Source: Deltaproteobacteria bacterium (GTDB lineage Bacteria; Desulfobacterota; Desulfobulbia; Desulfobulbales; Desulfurivibrionaceae). Taken from it: a stretch of 36,057 bases of DNA. Positions 7,588 through 16,647 of this stretch are shown here, in pieces. The stretch lies in contig JAPLJG010000014.1 in assembly GCA_026388735.1 (NCBI GenBank), positions 3,496-39,552 on the forward strand. The letters run 5' to 3'. Within the stretch, counting starts at the first letter, position 1. Each line of letters starts with the position of its first letter. A program made the position numbers and the translations under genes. The notes under the pieces were generated by a model. That model was not told the origin of the DNA, did not search any database, and worked only from the letters and a program-made list of their open reading frames with translations.

Positions 7588-10137
7588 ATGGTCGGTTCTG
7601 TTTTGAAAAAGCTTTTTGGCAGCAAGAACGAACGGGTTCTCAAAAGCATTCAGCCGCTGGTGGCGGCGATCAACCAGCTGGAGCCCGAGATTCAGAAGCT
7701 CGATGACGCTTCGTTGGTGGCGAAGACCGAGATCTTTAAGGCGCGGCTTGCTGCCGGCGCAACCCTGGACAGCCTATTGCCAGAGGCCTTTGCCGTCTGC
7801 CGTGAGGCTGCCTGGCGGGTTTTGGAAATGCGCCATTTCGACGTGCAGCTCATCGGCGGCATTATTCTCCATCAGGGCAAGATCGCCGAGATGAAAACCG
7901 GCGAGGGAAAAACCCTGGCCGCCACCCTGGCCGTCTATCTTAATGCCCTCACCGGCCGTGGGGTGCATGTGGTCACGGTCAACGATTATCTGGCCCGGCG
8001 CGATGCCGAATGGATGGGCAAGCTCTACACCTTTCTCGGGCTTAGCGTTGGCTCCATCCTGCATGAGATGGATGATGCGGCCCGCCGTGAGGCCTACGCC
8101 GCCGATATTACTTACGGAACCAACAACGAGTTCGGTTTTGATTATTTGCGCGACAACATGAAATTCGAGGTTGCCGAGTTCTGTCAGCGCGATTTTCATT
8201 TCGCCATTGTCGATGAGGTGGACTCCATCCTGATCGACGAGGCCAGAACCCCCCTGATCATCTCCGGGCCTGCGGAGATGTCCACCGAGCTGTATGAGAA
8301 GGCGGACCGGATCATCCCTAACTTCAAGGTCGACGAGCATTACACTCTGGATGAAAAGGCCAAGTCGGTCGCGCTTACCGAGGAAGGGGTGGCCCTGGGC
8401 GAGAAGCTTGTCGGGGTGGAGAATCTCTACGACCCCAGGAATATCGAGTGGCTGCATCACCTGAACCAGGCCTTGAAGGCCAATGTGCTTTTCAAGCTGG
8501 ATGTGGATTATCTGGTGCGCAACGGTCAGGTGGTGATCGTGGACGAGTTCACGGGCCGGGCCATGGAGGGCCGCCGTTTCAGCGATGGTCTGCACCAGGC
8601 CCTGGAGGCCAAGGAGCGGGTCAAGGTGGAGCGGGAGAATCAGACCCTGGCCTCCATCACCTTCCAGAATTACTTCCGGATGTATGAAAAACTCGGCGGC
8701 ATGACCGGCACCGCAGACACCGAGGCGGCGGAGTTCAAGAAGATCTACAATCTCGACGTGGTGGTCATTCCCACCCACAACAACATGATCCGTATGGATT
8801 ACGCCGATGTCATCTATAAAAATGCCGCAGCTAAGGATCGCGCTATTATCCGGGAGATCCAGGAGCTGCACAAAAAAGGCCAGCCTGTGCTGGTGGGCAC
8901 CATCAGCATCGATGTTTCCGAGAAGATTTCCGCCATGCTGAAAAAAGTGGGGGTGCCCCATGCGGTGCTCAACGCCAAGCAGCATGACAAGGAGGCCGAG
9001 ATCGTCGCCGATGCCGGACAGAAGGGCAAGGTGACCATCGCCACCAACATGGCGGGCCGCGGCACCGATATCAAGCTGGGCGAAGGCGTGGTTGAGCTGG
9101 GCGGCTTGCATATCCTGGGCACCAGCCGTCATGAGAGCCGCCGGATCGACAACCAATTGCGCGGCCGCTCCGGTCGCCAGGGCGACCCCGGCTCCTCCCG
9201 GTTTTATCTCTCTCTTGAGGACGATCTGCTGCGGATCTTCGGTTCTGATCGTATCTCCGGGATCATGGACAAGCTGGGCATGGAAGAGGACGAGCCCATC
9301 GAGCACACCATGATCAGCCGGGCCATCGAAAACGCCCAGCGCAAGGTGGAGGGGCATAACTTCGATATGCGCAAACACCTGCTTGAGTACGACGACGTGA
9401 TGAACAAGCAGCGCGAGGTTATCTACCGCCAGCGCCGCGAGGTGTTGGGCTCGGATGATGTCCATGAGGTCGTGACCGATATGTTCCCGGAATTGGCCGA
9501 GATGGTGGCGCACGAGTTTGCCGAGTCGCGGGTCTCTTCGGAAGAGTGGGATTGGCATGGGGTTTCCGAGAGGATGTTTGCCCTGTTCGGGTTTTCCGGG
9601 GAGTGGAGTGAGGCGGAGAAAAGGGATCTCGATCTTGGCAGCTTTGCCGAGTTGATCCTCGCCGCCCTGGTAAGTCGTTATGCCCAGCGGGAGCAGGAGG
9701 TCGGCACCGCCAACATGCGTCATCTGGAGCGGGTTGTCTTGCTCCAGATCGTGGACCACCACTGGAAAGAGCACCTGCTCAACATGGATCATCTGAAGGA
9801 AGGCATCAGCCTCCGCGGCTATGGCCAGAAGAACCCCCTGGATGAGTACAAGAAGGAAGGGTTCAACATGTTTGGCGAGATGATCTCCACCATGAAGAAT
9901 CAGACCGTCAGCACCTTGTTTCGCCTCCAACTGGTGCGCGACGAGGAGGTCGCCGAGTTGGAACGCGAGCAGCGGGAGAAACGGCAACCCATGGAGTTGA
10001 GTCGCGGTACCGAAGGGGAGGACGAGCACAAGCCGTTTTCCCGCGAGGGTGACAAGGTTGGGCGTAACTCCGACTGCCCTTGCGGCAGCGGGCAGAAATA
10101 CAAACGATGCTGCGGCAAGAGCAGCGGGAAGAAGTGA
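7588..10137 (+). CDS. secA: preprotein translocase ATPase SecA
   Basis: Motor ATPase that drives secretory proteins through SecYEG. 849 residues from ATG 7588 ([16 protein letters not shown], the family N-terminus) with GGAG 7-8 bases upstream; in-frame upstream codons to 7543 have no support. Walker A is MKTGEGKT (about 102-109), Walker B is in [15 protein letters not shown], and motif VI is in [16 protein letters not shown]. The helical scaffold and wing domains are complete. It ends with the Zn-binding SEC-C motif [13 protein letters not shown], which contacts SecB and ribosomes. It is tightly followed by argJ. Confidence 0.98.
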   Translation: MVGSVLKKLFGSKNERVLKSIQPLVAAINQLEPEIQKLDDASLVAKTEIFKARLAAGATLDSLLPEAFAVCREAAWRVLEMRHFDVQLIGGIILHQGKIAEMKTGEGKTLAATLAVYLNALTGRGVHVVTVNDYLARRDAEWMGKLYTFLGLSVGSILHEMDDAARREAYAADITYGTNNEFGFDYLRDNMKFEVAEFCQRDFHFAIVDEVDSILIDEARTPLIISGPAEMSTELYEKADRIIPNFKVDEHYTLDEKAKSVALTEEGVALGEKLVGVENLYDPRNIEWLHHLNQALKANVLFKLDVDYLVRNGQVVIVDEFTGRAMEGRRFSDGLHQALEAKERVKVERENQTLASITFQNYFRMYEKLGGMTGTADTEAAEFKKIYNLDVVVIPTHNNMIRMDYADVIYKNAAAKDRAIIREIQELHKKGQPVLVGTISIDVSEKISAMLKKVGVPHAVLNAKQHDKEAEIVADAGQKGKVTIATNMAGRGTDIKLGEGVVELGGLHILGTSRHESRRIDNQLRGRSGRQGDPGSSRFYLSLEDDLLRIFGSDRISGIMDKLGMEEDEPIEHTMISRAIENAQRKVEGHNFDMRKHLLEYDDVMNKQREVIYRQRREVLGSDDVHEVVTDMFPELAEMVAHEFAESRVSSEEWDWHGVSERMFALFGFSGEWSEAEKRDLDLGSFAELILAALVSRYAQREQEVGTANMRHLERVVLLQIVDHHWKEHLLNMDHLKEGISLRGYGQKNPLDEYKKEGFNMFGEMISTMKNQTVSTLFRLQLVRDEEVAELEREQREKRQPMELSRGTEGEDEHKPFSREGDKVGRNSDCPCGSGQKYKRCCGKSSGKK

Positions 10138-10138
10138 G

Positions 10139-11338
10139 ATGGCAGCAGAAAATTTTTCAGTCCAGGGCTTTAAGGCTGCGGCGGTAAACTCCGGGATCAG
10201 GGGCAAGGATCGGCTCGATCTTGCTCTGATAGTCAGCGACAAGCCCGCCGTGGTGGCCGGGGTCTTCACCGCCAGTCTGGTCAAGGCGGCGCCGGTGCTT
10301 CTGGATATGGAGCGCTGCCGAACCGGCAAGGCCCAGGCCATTCTGGTCAATTCCGGCATTGCCAATGCCTGCACCGGAGAGGAAGGCATGCGCCTGGCCC
10401 GGATGACCACGGCCATGGCCGCTGATGCCTTGAGTATTGCCCCGGAGTTGGTGCAGGTTTGCTCCACCGGCGTCATCGGGCAGCAATTGGAGTTGGCCTG
10501 TTTTCAGCGGGGGATTCCCAAGGCGGCCCAGAGCCTTTCCATTGACGGACTTGCCGATGTAGCCCAAGCCATCATGACCACCGACACCGTGCGGAAGATC
10601 GCGGTGCGCACCGCCCTTATCGACGGCAAGCCGGTCAAGCTTCTCGGCATGGCCAAGGGCGCGGGCATGATCATGCCCAACATGGCCACCATGCTCGGCT
10701 TTATCCTCACCGATGCGAAAATCGAGCACGATCTGCTCCAGAGTATCTTGCGAAAGGTCGCGGCAAAGACCTTCAACGCCATAACCGTGGACGGCGATAC
10801 CAGCACCAACGACACGGTGCTGATCATGGCCAATGGCCTGGCGGAGCACCCGCCCATTGCCGAGAACCGGCCCGAGGCGCTCGCGGCCTTTGCTGCCGCC
10901 CTGGAAGACCTGTGCAAAGAACTGGCCCTGATGATCATCCGGGACGGGGAGGGCGCGACCAAGCTGGTGACCATACGGGTTCAGGGCGCAGCCACCGAGG
11001 CTCAAGCCGATCAGGCAGCCCGGACCGTGGCCAACTCCAATCTGGTCAAGACCGCCTTTTTCGGCGAGGATGCGAACTGGGGCAGGATCATCGCCGCCCT
11101 GGGTCGCTCAGGCGCCCAGTTTGACCAGCACAAGGTGGACATCGCCTTTGACGACGTGCTCATGGTGCAGCACGGCCTGGGCCAGGGTGCCGAGGTGGAG
11201 GCCCGCGCCACTGCGGTGCTGAAAAAACCGGAATTCGTGGTCAGCATCGATCTGCATGCCGGCGAGGGGCGCAAGGATATCTACACCTGCGATTTTTCTT
11301 TGGATTACGTGAAGATCAACGCGGATTACCGGTCTTAG
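10139..11338 (+). CDS. argJ: glutamate N-acetyltransferase / ornithine acetyltransferase
   Basis: Transfers the acetyl group of N-acetylornithine to glutamate, recycling acetyl in arginine synthesis; bifunctional members also use acetyl-CoA. 399 residues. ATG 10139 begins one base after the secA stop, with GGAAGAAG inside the secA end as ribosome site, so the genes are probably translationally coupled. The proenzyme self-cleaves at Ala183-Thr184 in PNMATMLGF, and Thr184 becomes the nucleophile. VDGDTSTNDT and FGEDANWGRI are further family marks. Whether this copy is mono- or bifunctional cannot be read from sequence. Confidence 0.96.
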   Translation: MAAENFSVQGFKAAAVNSGIRGKDRLDLALIVSDKPAVVAGVFTASLVKAAPVLLDMERCRTGKAQAILVNSGIANACTGEEGMRLARMTTAMAADALSIAPELVQVCSTGVIGQQLELACFQRGIPKAAQSLSIDGLADVAQAIMTTDTVRKIAVRTALIDGKPVKLLGMAKGAGMIMPNMATMLGFILTDAKIEHDLLQSILRKVAAKTFNAITVDGDTSTNDTVLIMANGLAEHPPIAENRPEALAAFAAALEDLCKELALMIIRDGEGATKLVTIRVQGAATEAQADQAARTVANSNLVKTAFFGEDANWGRIIAALGRSGAQFDQHKVDIAFDDVLMVQHGLGQGAEVEARATAVLKKPEFVVSIDLHAGEGRKDIYTCDFSLDYVKINADYRS

Positions 11339-11475
11339 GGCGACGGCCTTTTACTGCCCTTGTTGTCGCACCCCATATCTCAGTCACGAATTCTTCGGCG
11401 GAGGCGGCATGCGTAAGCCGTTGTTCATAAACAGCCTCGATTTGAAAATGACATGAGCGGCATAAAGGGCTGTAA

Positions 11476-12630
11476 ATGAATAAACTGAAAGGCACAAGTT
11501 ATTCATCAACAGTCCCTAAAATCCTTTTTTCATCCCTGCTTGTCGCGGTCGTAGCCATCGGCATGCTCCATCTTTTTACCTCCGGCGATTGCCTCGTTTA
11601 TCACAACATCTACCGGCGGCTCAGCTATTTTCCCATTGTTTTGGGCGGCCTCTGGTTTGGCGTGGCCGGCGGGTTGGGCATCGCGGTGCTCTCCTCCATC
11701 GCCTTTATCCCCCACGTTCTCCTCTATGTAGGGCACGGACCGCAAGCATACCTCAGCGAACTAATGGAGATCGTCCTCTACCTCGCTGCCGGGCTGCTGG
11801 TCGGGGTGATCTCCGGGCGGCAGACCCGTCTGCGCGAACGCTACCAGCAGTTGTCCGAGAAACTGCAAGCCTCCTATGTCCGGCTCCATGATGAAACCGC
11901 CCAGCTCATTGAGGCGGAGACCCGGCTGGCCGCGGCGCAGAAATTCTCCGCCCTGGGCAAGCTGTCCGCTTCCCTGGCCCATGAGATAAAAAATCCCCTC
12001 GCCTCCATCAAGGGCACGGCGGAGATTCTCCGCGAAGAATTTCCCAGGGATCATCCCAAACGGGAGTTCGTGGATATCCTTTTTAAGGAAACAGGCCGCC
12101 TGCACGACACGGTGGAGGAAATCCTCCACTACTCCAAGGGGCGGCCCCAGGAACGGGAAGAGGCCACGGAGCCGCTGGCTGCGGTGGCCCGGCACGTTGG
12201 GGCACTGCTGGAAAGGCAGTTGCGGGAAAAACAGGTGCGTTTTCTCCTGCCGGAGAACGGCGAGGCCCAGCATCTGTTGGTGGAAAGCGCCAAGTTCTCC
12301 CAGGTGCTGTTGAACCTTGGTCTCAACGCCTTGGACGCGGTTCGGCCCGGCGGCCAGATATGGCTTCTGGTCGAAAACGGTGCGGACGGAGGCTGGCGGA
12401 TCGCTGTCTGCGACAATGGACCTGGGGTGCCTGAGGCGGAGAAAGAACGGATCTTCGAGCCGTTTTATTCCGGCAAGGCCGATGGCACCGGCCTTGGTCT
12501 GTTGATCAGCCGGAAAATCGTGGAAAGCTACGGCGGCAGCCTCCGGGCCACGGACCGTCCGGGAGGTGGGGCCTGTTTCGAGATTATCCTGCCCGCAAAA
12601 AACGGCGCAGGCCTTGAGCAGGCAGGATGA
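11476..12630 (+). CDS. membrane sensor histidine kinase
   Basis: 384 residues; partner of the adjacent sigma-54 activator. The N-terminus has four hydrophobic stretches (about 14-34, 50-66, 66-86, 96-114) with short loops and no large periplasmic domain, so it probably senses within or near the membrane. A coiled linker (about 118-155) leads to the HisKA H-box SLAHEIKNPLASIKG with phospho-acceptor His169. The HATPase_c domain has the N-box (NLGLNALDA, 280-288), DNGPG (313-317) and GTGLGL (337-342). The architecture resembles NtrB/ZraS-type kinases. ATG 11476 is preceded by AAAGGG. The signal is unknown. Confidence 0.92.
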   Translation: MNKLKGTSYSSTVPKILFSSLLVAVVAIGMLHLFTSGDCLVYHNIYRRLSYFPIVLGGLWFGVAGGLGIAVLSSIAFIPHVLLYVGHGPQAYLSELMEIVLYLAAGLLVGVISGRQTRLRERYQQLSEKLQASYVRLHDETAQLIEAETRLAAAQKFSALGKLSASLAHEIKNPLASIKGTAEILREEFPRDHPKREFVDILFKETGRLHDTVEEILHYSKGRPQEREEATEPLAAVARHVGALLERQLREKQVRFLLPENGEAQHLLVESAKFSQVLLNLGLNALDAVRPGGQIWLLVENGADGGWRIAVCDNGPGVPEAEKERIFEPFYSGKADGTGLGLLISRKIVESYGGSLRATDRPGGGACFEIILPAKNGAGLEQAG

Positions 12631-12640
12631 GGGCGATCGC

Positions 12641-13984
12641 ATGAAACCCCGGATACTTCTGATCGATGATGACGCAAGCCTGCGGCGGGTTACGGAGTAC
12701 AACCTGAGCAGCGCCGGATTTACCGTGCTGGGTGCGGCTTCGGGCAAGGAAGGGTTGGTGCTGTTTCGTAAGCACGACCCGGACCTGGTGATCACCGACG
12801 TGCAGCTTGGCGACCTGAACGGCTTGCAGATCCTGGCGGCGGTGAAAAAGGAGTCGCCCATTACCCCGGTGCTGGTGATCACGGCCTTCGGCTCCATCGA
12901 GCTGGCGGTTCAGGCCATGCAGGAAGGGGCCTTCACCTTTCTGGCCAAGCCTTTTGATCGGGAGGCCCTGCGGCTTTCCTGCCGGAAAGCCCTGGAGCTG
13001 CGGGAGCTGTATGAGCAGAAACAGCAGTTGAGCGGCGAGGTCAACCGGCTCACGGGCACCGAGGGCATGGAAACCGCCAACTCGGCCATGGCCGAGTTGC
13101 TCGACACGGCACGGCGTGCGGCCAACAGCGAAGCCACCGTCCTCATCGCTGGAGAATCTGGCACAGGCAAGGAAGTGCTGGCAAGGCTTATCCACCAGCA
13201 CAGTCCCAGGGTGCAAGGGCCCATGGTGGCGGTGAACTGCGCGGCCATCCCGGAGAACCTTCTGGAAAGCGAACTTTTCGGCCATGTCAAAGGCGCCTTT
13301 ACCGGGGCGGTGAGCAGCCGCAAGGGGCGATTCCAATCCGCCGCCGGTGGCACCCTGTTTTTGGATGAGATCGGTGAGTTGCGGCTGGACCTGCAGGCCA
13401 AGCTGCTCCGCGCCATTCAGGAGCGAGTGGTGGCGCCGGTGGGCGCGGATCAGCCGGAAGCGGTGGATGTCCGCCTGATTGCTGCTTCCAACCGGGATCT
13501 GTACGCAGCCATCGGCCAGGGAACCTTTCGGGAGGATCTCTACTACCGGTTGGGAGTTATTCCCCTGCATCTCCCGCCCCTGCGGGAACGTCGGGAGGAT
13601 ATCCCCGGTCTGGTGGCCCATTTTCTCATTAAGGTGGGTGCTCCCGCTGGAGTACGCTTTTCCGCCGGGGCCTTGGCCAGGCTCAAGGCCCATCTCTGGC
13701 CTGGCAATATCCGTGAGCTGCAAAATATTGTCGAGCGTGCGGTTATCCTTCGCAGGGGACAGCTCATCGAGGCAGAGGAGCTCCAGCTTGCTGCCACGCC
13801 CCAACCTGCAACACCAAACGGGATTCCGGAAATTCCGGATGAGGGACTCTCCCTGGAAGCGGTGGAGCAGGGGTTGATCAAAAAGGCCATGGCTAAGGCC
13901 AACGGCAATCGCTCCGAGGCTGCCCGCCTGCTCAAGATCCCGCGCCATGTTTTGATCTACCGCCTAGAAAAATTCAAACTCTAA
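12641..13984 (+). CDS. sigma-54-dependent response regulator (NtrC family)
   Basis: 447 residues, 10 bases after the kinase, with GAGGG upstream. Receiver domain 1-120 with acidic pocket DDD (10-11 region), phospho-acceptor Asp53 and Lys103. The AAA+ domain has Walker A GESGTGKE (171-178), the sigma-54 contact loop GAFTGA (218-223), Walker B TLFLDEIGE (238-246) and the arginine-finger region REDLYYRL. The C-terminal Fis-type helix-turn-helix is at about 405-447 (NRSEAARLLKIPRHVLIYRL). All elements needed for enhancer-dependent activation are present. Its likely target is the -24/-12 promoter at 14247-14262 via the palindromes at 14124-14158; this is inference from position. Confidence 0.95.
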   Translation: MKPRILLIDDDASLRRVTEYNLSSAGFTVLGAASGKEGLVLFRKHDPDLVITDVQLGDLNGLQILAAVKKESPITPVLVITAFGSIELAVQAMQEGAFTFLAKPFDREALRLSCRKALELRELYEQKQQLSGEVNRLTGTEGMETANSAMAELLDTARRAANSEATVLIAGESGTGKEVLARLIHQHSPRVQGPMVAVNCAAIPENLLESELFGHVKGAFTGAVSSRKGRFQSAAGGTLFLDEIGELRLDLQAKLLRAIQERVVAPVGADQPEAVDVRLIAASNRDLYAAIGQGTFREDLYYRLGVIPLHLPPLRERREDIPGLVAHFLIKVGAPAGVRFSAGALARLKAHLWPGNIRELQNIVERAVILRRGQLIEAEELQLAATPQPATPNGIPEIPDEGLSLEAVEQGLIKKAMAKANGNRSEAARLLKIPRHVLIYRLEKFKL

Positions 13985-14104
13985 GGAACTGCCTGGCAGC
14001 ACCACATCTGCTTTGTCATCGGCCTACTCGTGTGCAATAGCACACTTCGTCGGCCTCTTCCGCGCATCTGCGGCAGCAGCGAAGCGGCGCTGCCGAACAG
14101 TTCC
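13985..14104. repeat. dispersed structured repeat, copy A (120 bases)
   Basis: Begins right after the stop codon of the response regulator. Outer stem GGAACTG (13985-13991) / CAGTTCC (14098-14104), extended by AA/TT; a 2x2 internal loop CC/AA; second stem GGCAGC (13995-14000) / GCTGCC (14089-14094). Inside are a GGCC.../...GGCC helix capped by GTGC-AATA-GCAC and a CCGC-GCATCT-GCGG hairpin. Compared with the other two copies, both sides of each stem have changed together. No T tract follows. Confidence 0.85.
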
Positions 14105-14123
14105 TTGGTTCCTTCATCCGGTG

Positions 14124-14158
14124 GAGAATATTCTCTAGGCGCCTTGGTGAATATTCTC
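14124..14158. promoter_or_regulatory. tandem palindromic activator sites
   Basis: GAGAATATTCTC (14124-14135) is a perfect 12-bp palindrome. GTGAATATTCTC (14147-14158) repeats it with one change, 23 bp further on, roughly two helical turns. The pair lies about 110-120 bp upstream of the -24/-12 promoter, the usual position for binding sites of sigma-54 activators. They are the natural candidates for the DNA sites of the response regulator encoded just upstream. Confidence 0.8.
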
Positions 14159-14246
14159 TATAGTCCAGTTGCTTCCGTTGCCTTCATCTCCGCTTCCGTC
14201 TCGCAACATGCCGTCATATAAGGGATTGCCGCCGTTTGTGTCCAGG

Positions 14247-14262
14247 TGGCATGACGCTTGCT
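14247..14262 (+). promoter_or_regulatory. sigma-54 (-24/-12) promoter
   Basis: TGGCATGACGCTTGCT matches the consensus TGGCAYRNNNNTTGCW at every fixed position, with exactly 10 bases between GG (14248-14249) and GC (14260-14261). The expected transcription start is near 14273, about 20 bases before the first gene of the operon. Confidence 0.9.
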
Positions 14263-14293
14263 TAATGGAGCATAAGGCGAGCGAGGTACAAGA

Positions 14294-14521
14294 ATGGATG
14301 CAAAAAACGGAAACATGATGCGATACATTTGGGGATCATTGGGATTGGTTGGCATACTGGCATTGGTTGTGTGGGCCTTTAACAAGGCCCCTTCCTCGGT
14401 TGGAAATCCTGCGGCCTGGGTCTGTTTGACGTGTGACCAGAATGTCTGTCCGGCAACAACAGCATCCTGGCGGGAGCTTTTTATAAAAATGTTTGGCAGT
14501 AATGCCCCTGAAAAAAAATAA
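14294..14521 (+). CDS. small Cys-containing membrane protein
   Basis: 75 residues, family not recognised. ATG 14294 with GAGG 7-8 bases upstream; first gene after the sigma-54 promoter. One membrane segment at about 11-29 (YIWGSLGLVGILALVVWAF), then a short tail with Cys44, Cys47 and Cys52 (WVCLTCDQNVCP). If the tail is periplasmic, which the weak charge bias does not settle, the cysteines could bind metal or cycle between thiol and disulfide. It ends 11 bases before the DUF2318 gene. Confidence 0.75.
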   Translation: MDAKNGNMMRYIWGSLGLVGILALVVWAFNKAPSSVGNPAAWVCLTCDQNVCPATTASWRELFIKMFGSNAPEKK

Positions 14522-14532
14522 GGAGGATCGTG

Positions 14533-14997
14533 GTGAAAAAAACATCTGTAGCAGTTGCGGCGTTGGTGATGTCTGTGGTGCTGGTTGGTACGGCCATGGC
14601 CGGTTTCTGGGGGGACAAGGTGACGACTCTTGTCCCGGCCAAGGGCCGACTGGAAATTCCGGTGGCCTCGGTCAATGATGGCAAGGCCCACCATTTTAAG
14701 GTGCAGGCCACCGATGGCGTCATGGTGACGTTCTTTGTGCTGAAAAGCAGCGACGGCGTTATCCGGACGGCCCTGGACGCCTGCGATGTTTGCTACCGGG
14801 CGGGTAAGGGGTATGAGCAGAACGGTGATGACATGGTCTGTCAAAATTGCGGCATGCGTTTTCCCTCGGCCAAGATCAACGAGGTGAAAGGCGGCTGCAA
14901 TCCAGCTCCTTTGCCCAGAGTGATTGAAGGCGATAAGCTGGTGATAGCCATGGCCGACATCGACCAAAACAGTTGGTATTGTAAATTCAAAAAATAA
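14533..14997 (+). CDS. exported DUF2318 protein
   Basis: 154 residues. GTG 14533 is preferred because AGGAGG (14521-14526) lies 6 bases before it; GTG 14530 is too close. Signal peptide 1-23 (ends AMA). The mature protein has the DUF2318 signature: DACDVCYRAGKGY, MVCQNCGMRF and VKGGCNPAPL, with Cys84, 87, 103, 106 and 122. In other bacteria this domain is found with FTR1-type iron permeases and FtsX/LolD-like ABC genes, so a periplasmic metal or redox role is likely. No FTR1 or P19 gene is present here. It is followed closely by three more genes of the operon. Confidence 0.85.
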   Translation: MKKTSVAVAALVMSVVLVGTAMAGFWGDKVTTLVPAKGRLEIPVASVNDGKAHHFKVQATDGVMVTFFVLKSSDGVIRTALDACDVCYRAGKGYEQNGDDMVCQNCGMRFPSAKINEVKGGCNPAPLPRVIEGDKLVIAMADIDQNSWYCKFKK

Positions 14998-15012
14998 GGG
15001 GCAGCGGCGCGG

Positions 15013-15453
15013 ATGGCCTACGATCTTGAAAAATATCGGGAAAAACGGGAACGGGTTCTGGGAGTAAAGAAACGGGGCCTGGGGTTCGGCCGGGTGGCGG
15101 GCCTTGTCGCCATTGCCATTCTTCTTGGCTTGGGCCTGGTTGTTGTTCCCCGGTCTATCTCCTTTCTGCAAAACCGTCAGCTTGAGGACGCCATTTACAA
15201 ATTGTCCGGGGAGCGGTCCGAGGCAGACCAGGCGCTGGCGGAACTTAAAAAACAGGAGGGCGTGCGCGATGTGGTGGTGGATGCCCATGGCTCGCGGGTT
15301 GTCGTTACTTACAATAAGGGCGTGCTTGATACGGCAAAGATTTCCGCCTTTCTCCTGAAGCAGGGCGCACAAGCGGTGCTTCTCAATGAAGTGGGCCACA
15401 GCCAGCGGATGCATACCATGAAAAAGGAGGCTGCGGCGACCGGAGGCCAGTAG
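15013..15453 (+). CDS. membrane-anchored protein with HMA-like fold
   Basis: 146 residues. Basic cytoplasmic N-terminus (1-25), one membrane segment at about 26-45, a short coiled stretch (about 53-78) and a domain at about 76-130 whose pattern (LKKQEGVRDVVVDAHGSRV, then DTAKISAFLLKQGAQAVLL) resembles the ferredoxin-like heavy-metal-associated fold, but without the CxxC metal loop. It may therefore act as a protein-protein or non-thiol module. The HMA assignment is by pattern only. Fits the operon by spacing (15 bases after DUF2318, 27 before the permease). Confidence 0.6.
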   Translation: MAYDLEKYREKRERVLGVKKRGLGFGRVAGLVAIAILLGLGLVVVPRSISFLQNRQLEDAIYKLSGERSEADQALAELKKQEGVRDVVVDAHGSRVVVTYNKGVLDTAKISAFLLKQGAQAVLLNEVGHSQRMHTMKKEAAATGGQ

Positions 15454-15480
15454 CCACGCCGGACTGCGCGGGAAAAACAG

Positions 15481-16638
15481 ATGAAGCTCTATCATATCTC
15501 TTGTAACAACCTCAAGCGCCGCAAGGGCAAGGTGATCTTTCTCGTGCTCGGCCTGATGCTGGGGATCGCCACCATTGTCACCCTGTTGTCCATCACCGAA
15601 AGCATGACCCGTGATATCGAAGACCGGCTGGACCGGTTTGGCGCCAACATCGTTATGGTGCCAAAAAGCGAGAACCTTGCCCTGAGCTATGGCGGCATCA
15701 CCGTGGGCGGCGTGAACTATGCGGTGAAGGAGTTTGCCGAAAAAGATATCGCCGGGATTCGGGAGATTGAAAACCGTGAGAATCTCGGCACGGTGGCCCC
15801 CAAGGTGCTTGGTGCGGCCCAGGTCATGGGCCAGCAGGTGCTTCTGATGGGGGTTGATTTTGCGGTGGAACTCCCGCTGAAAACCTGGTGGCATCTGGAT
15901 GGCACCGCGCCAGCGGCCGCAGATGATCTCATCGTCGGGTCCGAGGCCGCCACGACCCTGGATCTTGCCGTCGGCAACACCGTGCCGCTTGGCCGCCGGA
16001 CCTTCAAGGTGGCCGCTATTCTTGAATCCACCGGGGCTGCGGAAGACAGTATGATTATCGGCGATCTCCATGCCGTGCAGGAGGTGCTGGGGAAAAAGGG
16101 CGTTATTTCCCTGGTGGAAATCGCGGCCTTCTGCCGGGATTGCCCGATCACCGAGATGGTCTTGCAGATCGCTGAAAAATTTCCCGGCGCCAAGGTCACG
16201 GCGCTTAAGCAGGCGGTGATGGCCAAGATGCAGTCCGTCGAGTTGTTCAGGGCCTTCAGCTACGGCATTGCCGGGCTGGTGATCTTCATCGGTTCGCTCT
16301 TGGTTTTTGTCACCATGATGGGTGCGGTGAACGAGCGGACCCGCGAGATCGGTATTTTTCGGGCTATTGGTTTTAGGCGGGGCCATGTCATGCAGATTAT
16401 CCTGCTGGAGGCCATTGTCGTTGGCTTTCTCGGCGGGTTTTTGGGTTTTGTCAGCGGCAATCTCATTGCCTGGGCGGTGCTGCCCCTGGTCATTCCCAAC
16501 GGAACCTTTGCCGGTGTGAACCTTTCCCTTGGCGCTCTGGCCATCCTGCTTTCCATTTCCCTCAGCCTGCTGGCCAGCCTCTATCCGGCCAGGAAGGGCA
16601 GCAGCCTTGACCCCAGCGAAGCCCTGCGAGCCCTGTAA
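15481..16638 (+). CDS. FtsX/MacB-like ABC transporter permease
   Basis: 385 residues. TM1 at about 17-39, a large periplasmic domain (about 40-255), then three C-terminal membrane segments (about 262-283, 305-335, 350-370). The cytoplasmic coupling motif NERTREIGIFRAIGFRR (284-300) is typical of MacB/LolCE/FtsX-type permeases, which use ATP hydrolysis for mechanical work on envelope substrates rather than classical import. The periplasmic domain contains Cys218-Arg-Asp-Cys221 (FCRDCP), continuing the paired-cysteine theme of the operon. It would pair with the ATPase encoded next. The substrate is unknown. Confidence 0.88.
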   Translation: MKLYHISCNNLKRRKGKVIFLVLGLMLGIATIVTLLSITESMTRDIEDRLDRFGANIVMVPKSENLALSYGGITVGGVNYAVKEFAEKDIAGIREIENRENLGTVAPKVLGAAQVMGQQVLLMGVDFAVELPLKTWWHLDGTAPAAADDLIVGSEAATTLDLAVGNTVPLGRRTFKVAAILESTGAAEDSMIIGDLHAVQEVLGKKGVISLVEIAAFCRDCPITEMVLQIAEKFPGAKVTALKQAVMAKMQSVELFRAFSYGIAGLVIFIGSLLVFVTMMGAVNERTREIGIFRAIGFRRGHVMQIILLEAIVVGFLGGFLGFVSGNLIAWAVLPLVIPNGTFAGVNLSLGALAILLSISLSLLASLYPARKGSSLDPSEALRAL

Positions 16639-16647
16639 GGAGAAGCC

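Noticed and set aside
7774-10476. 900-codon minus-strand open frame
   Set aside because: Antisense to secA and the start of argJ; Leu/Gly/His-rich low-information translation typical of shadow frames.
13985-14104. Repeat copies as plain intrinsic terminators
   Set aside because: None is followed by a T tract and the internal architecture is far more elaborate than a terminator needs.
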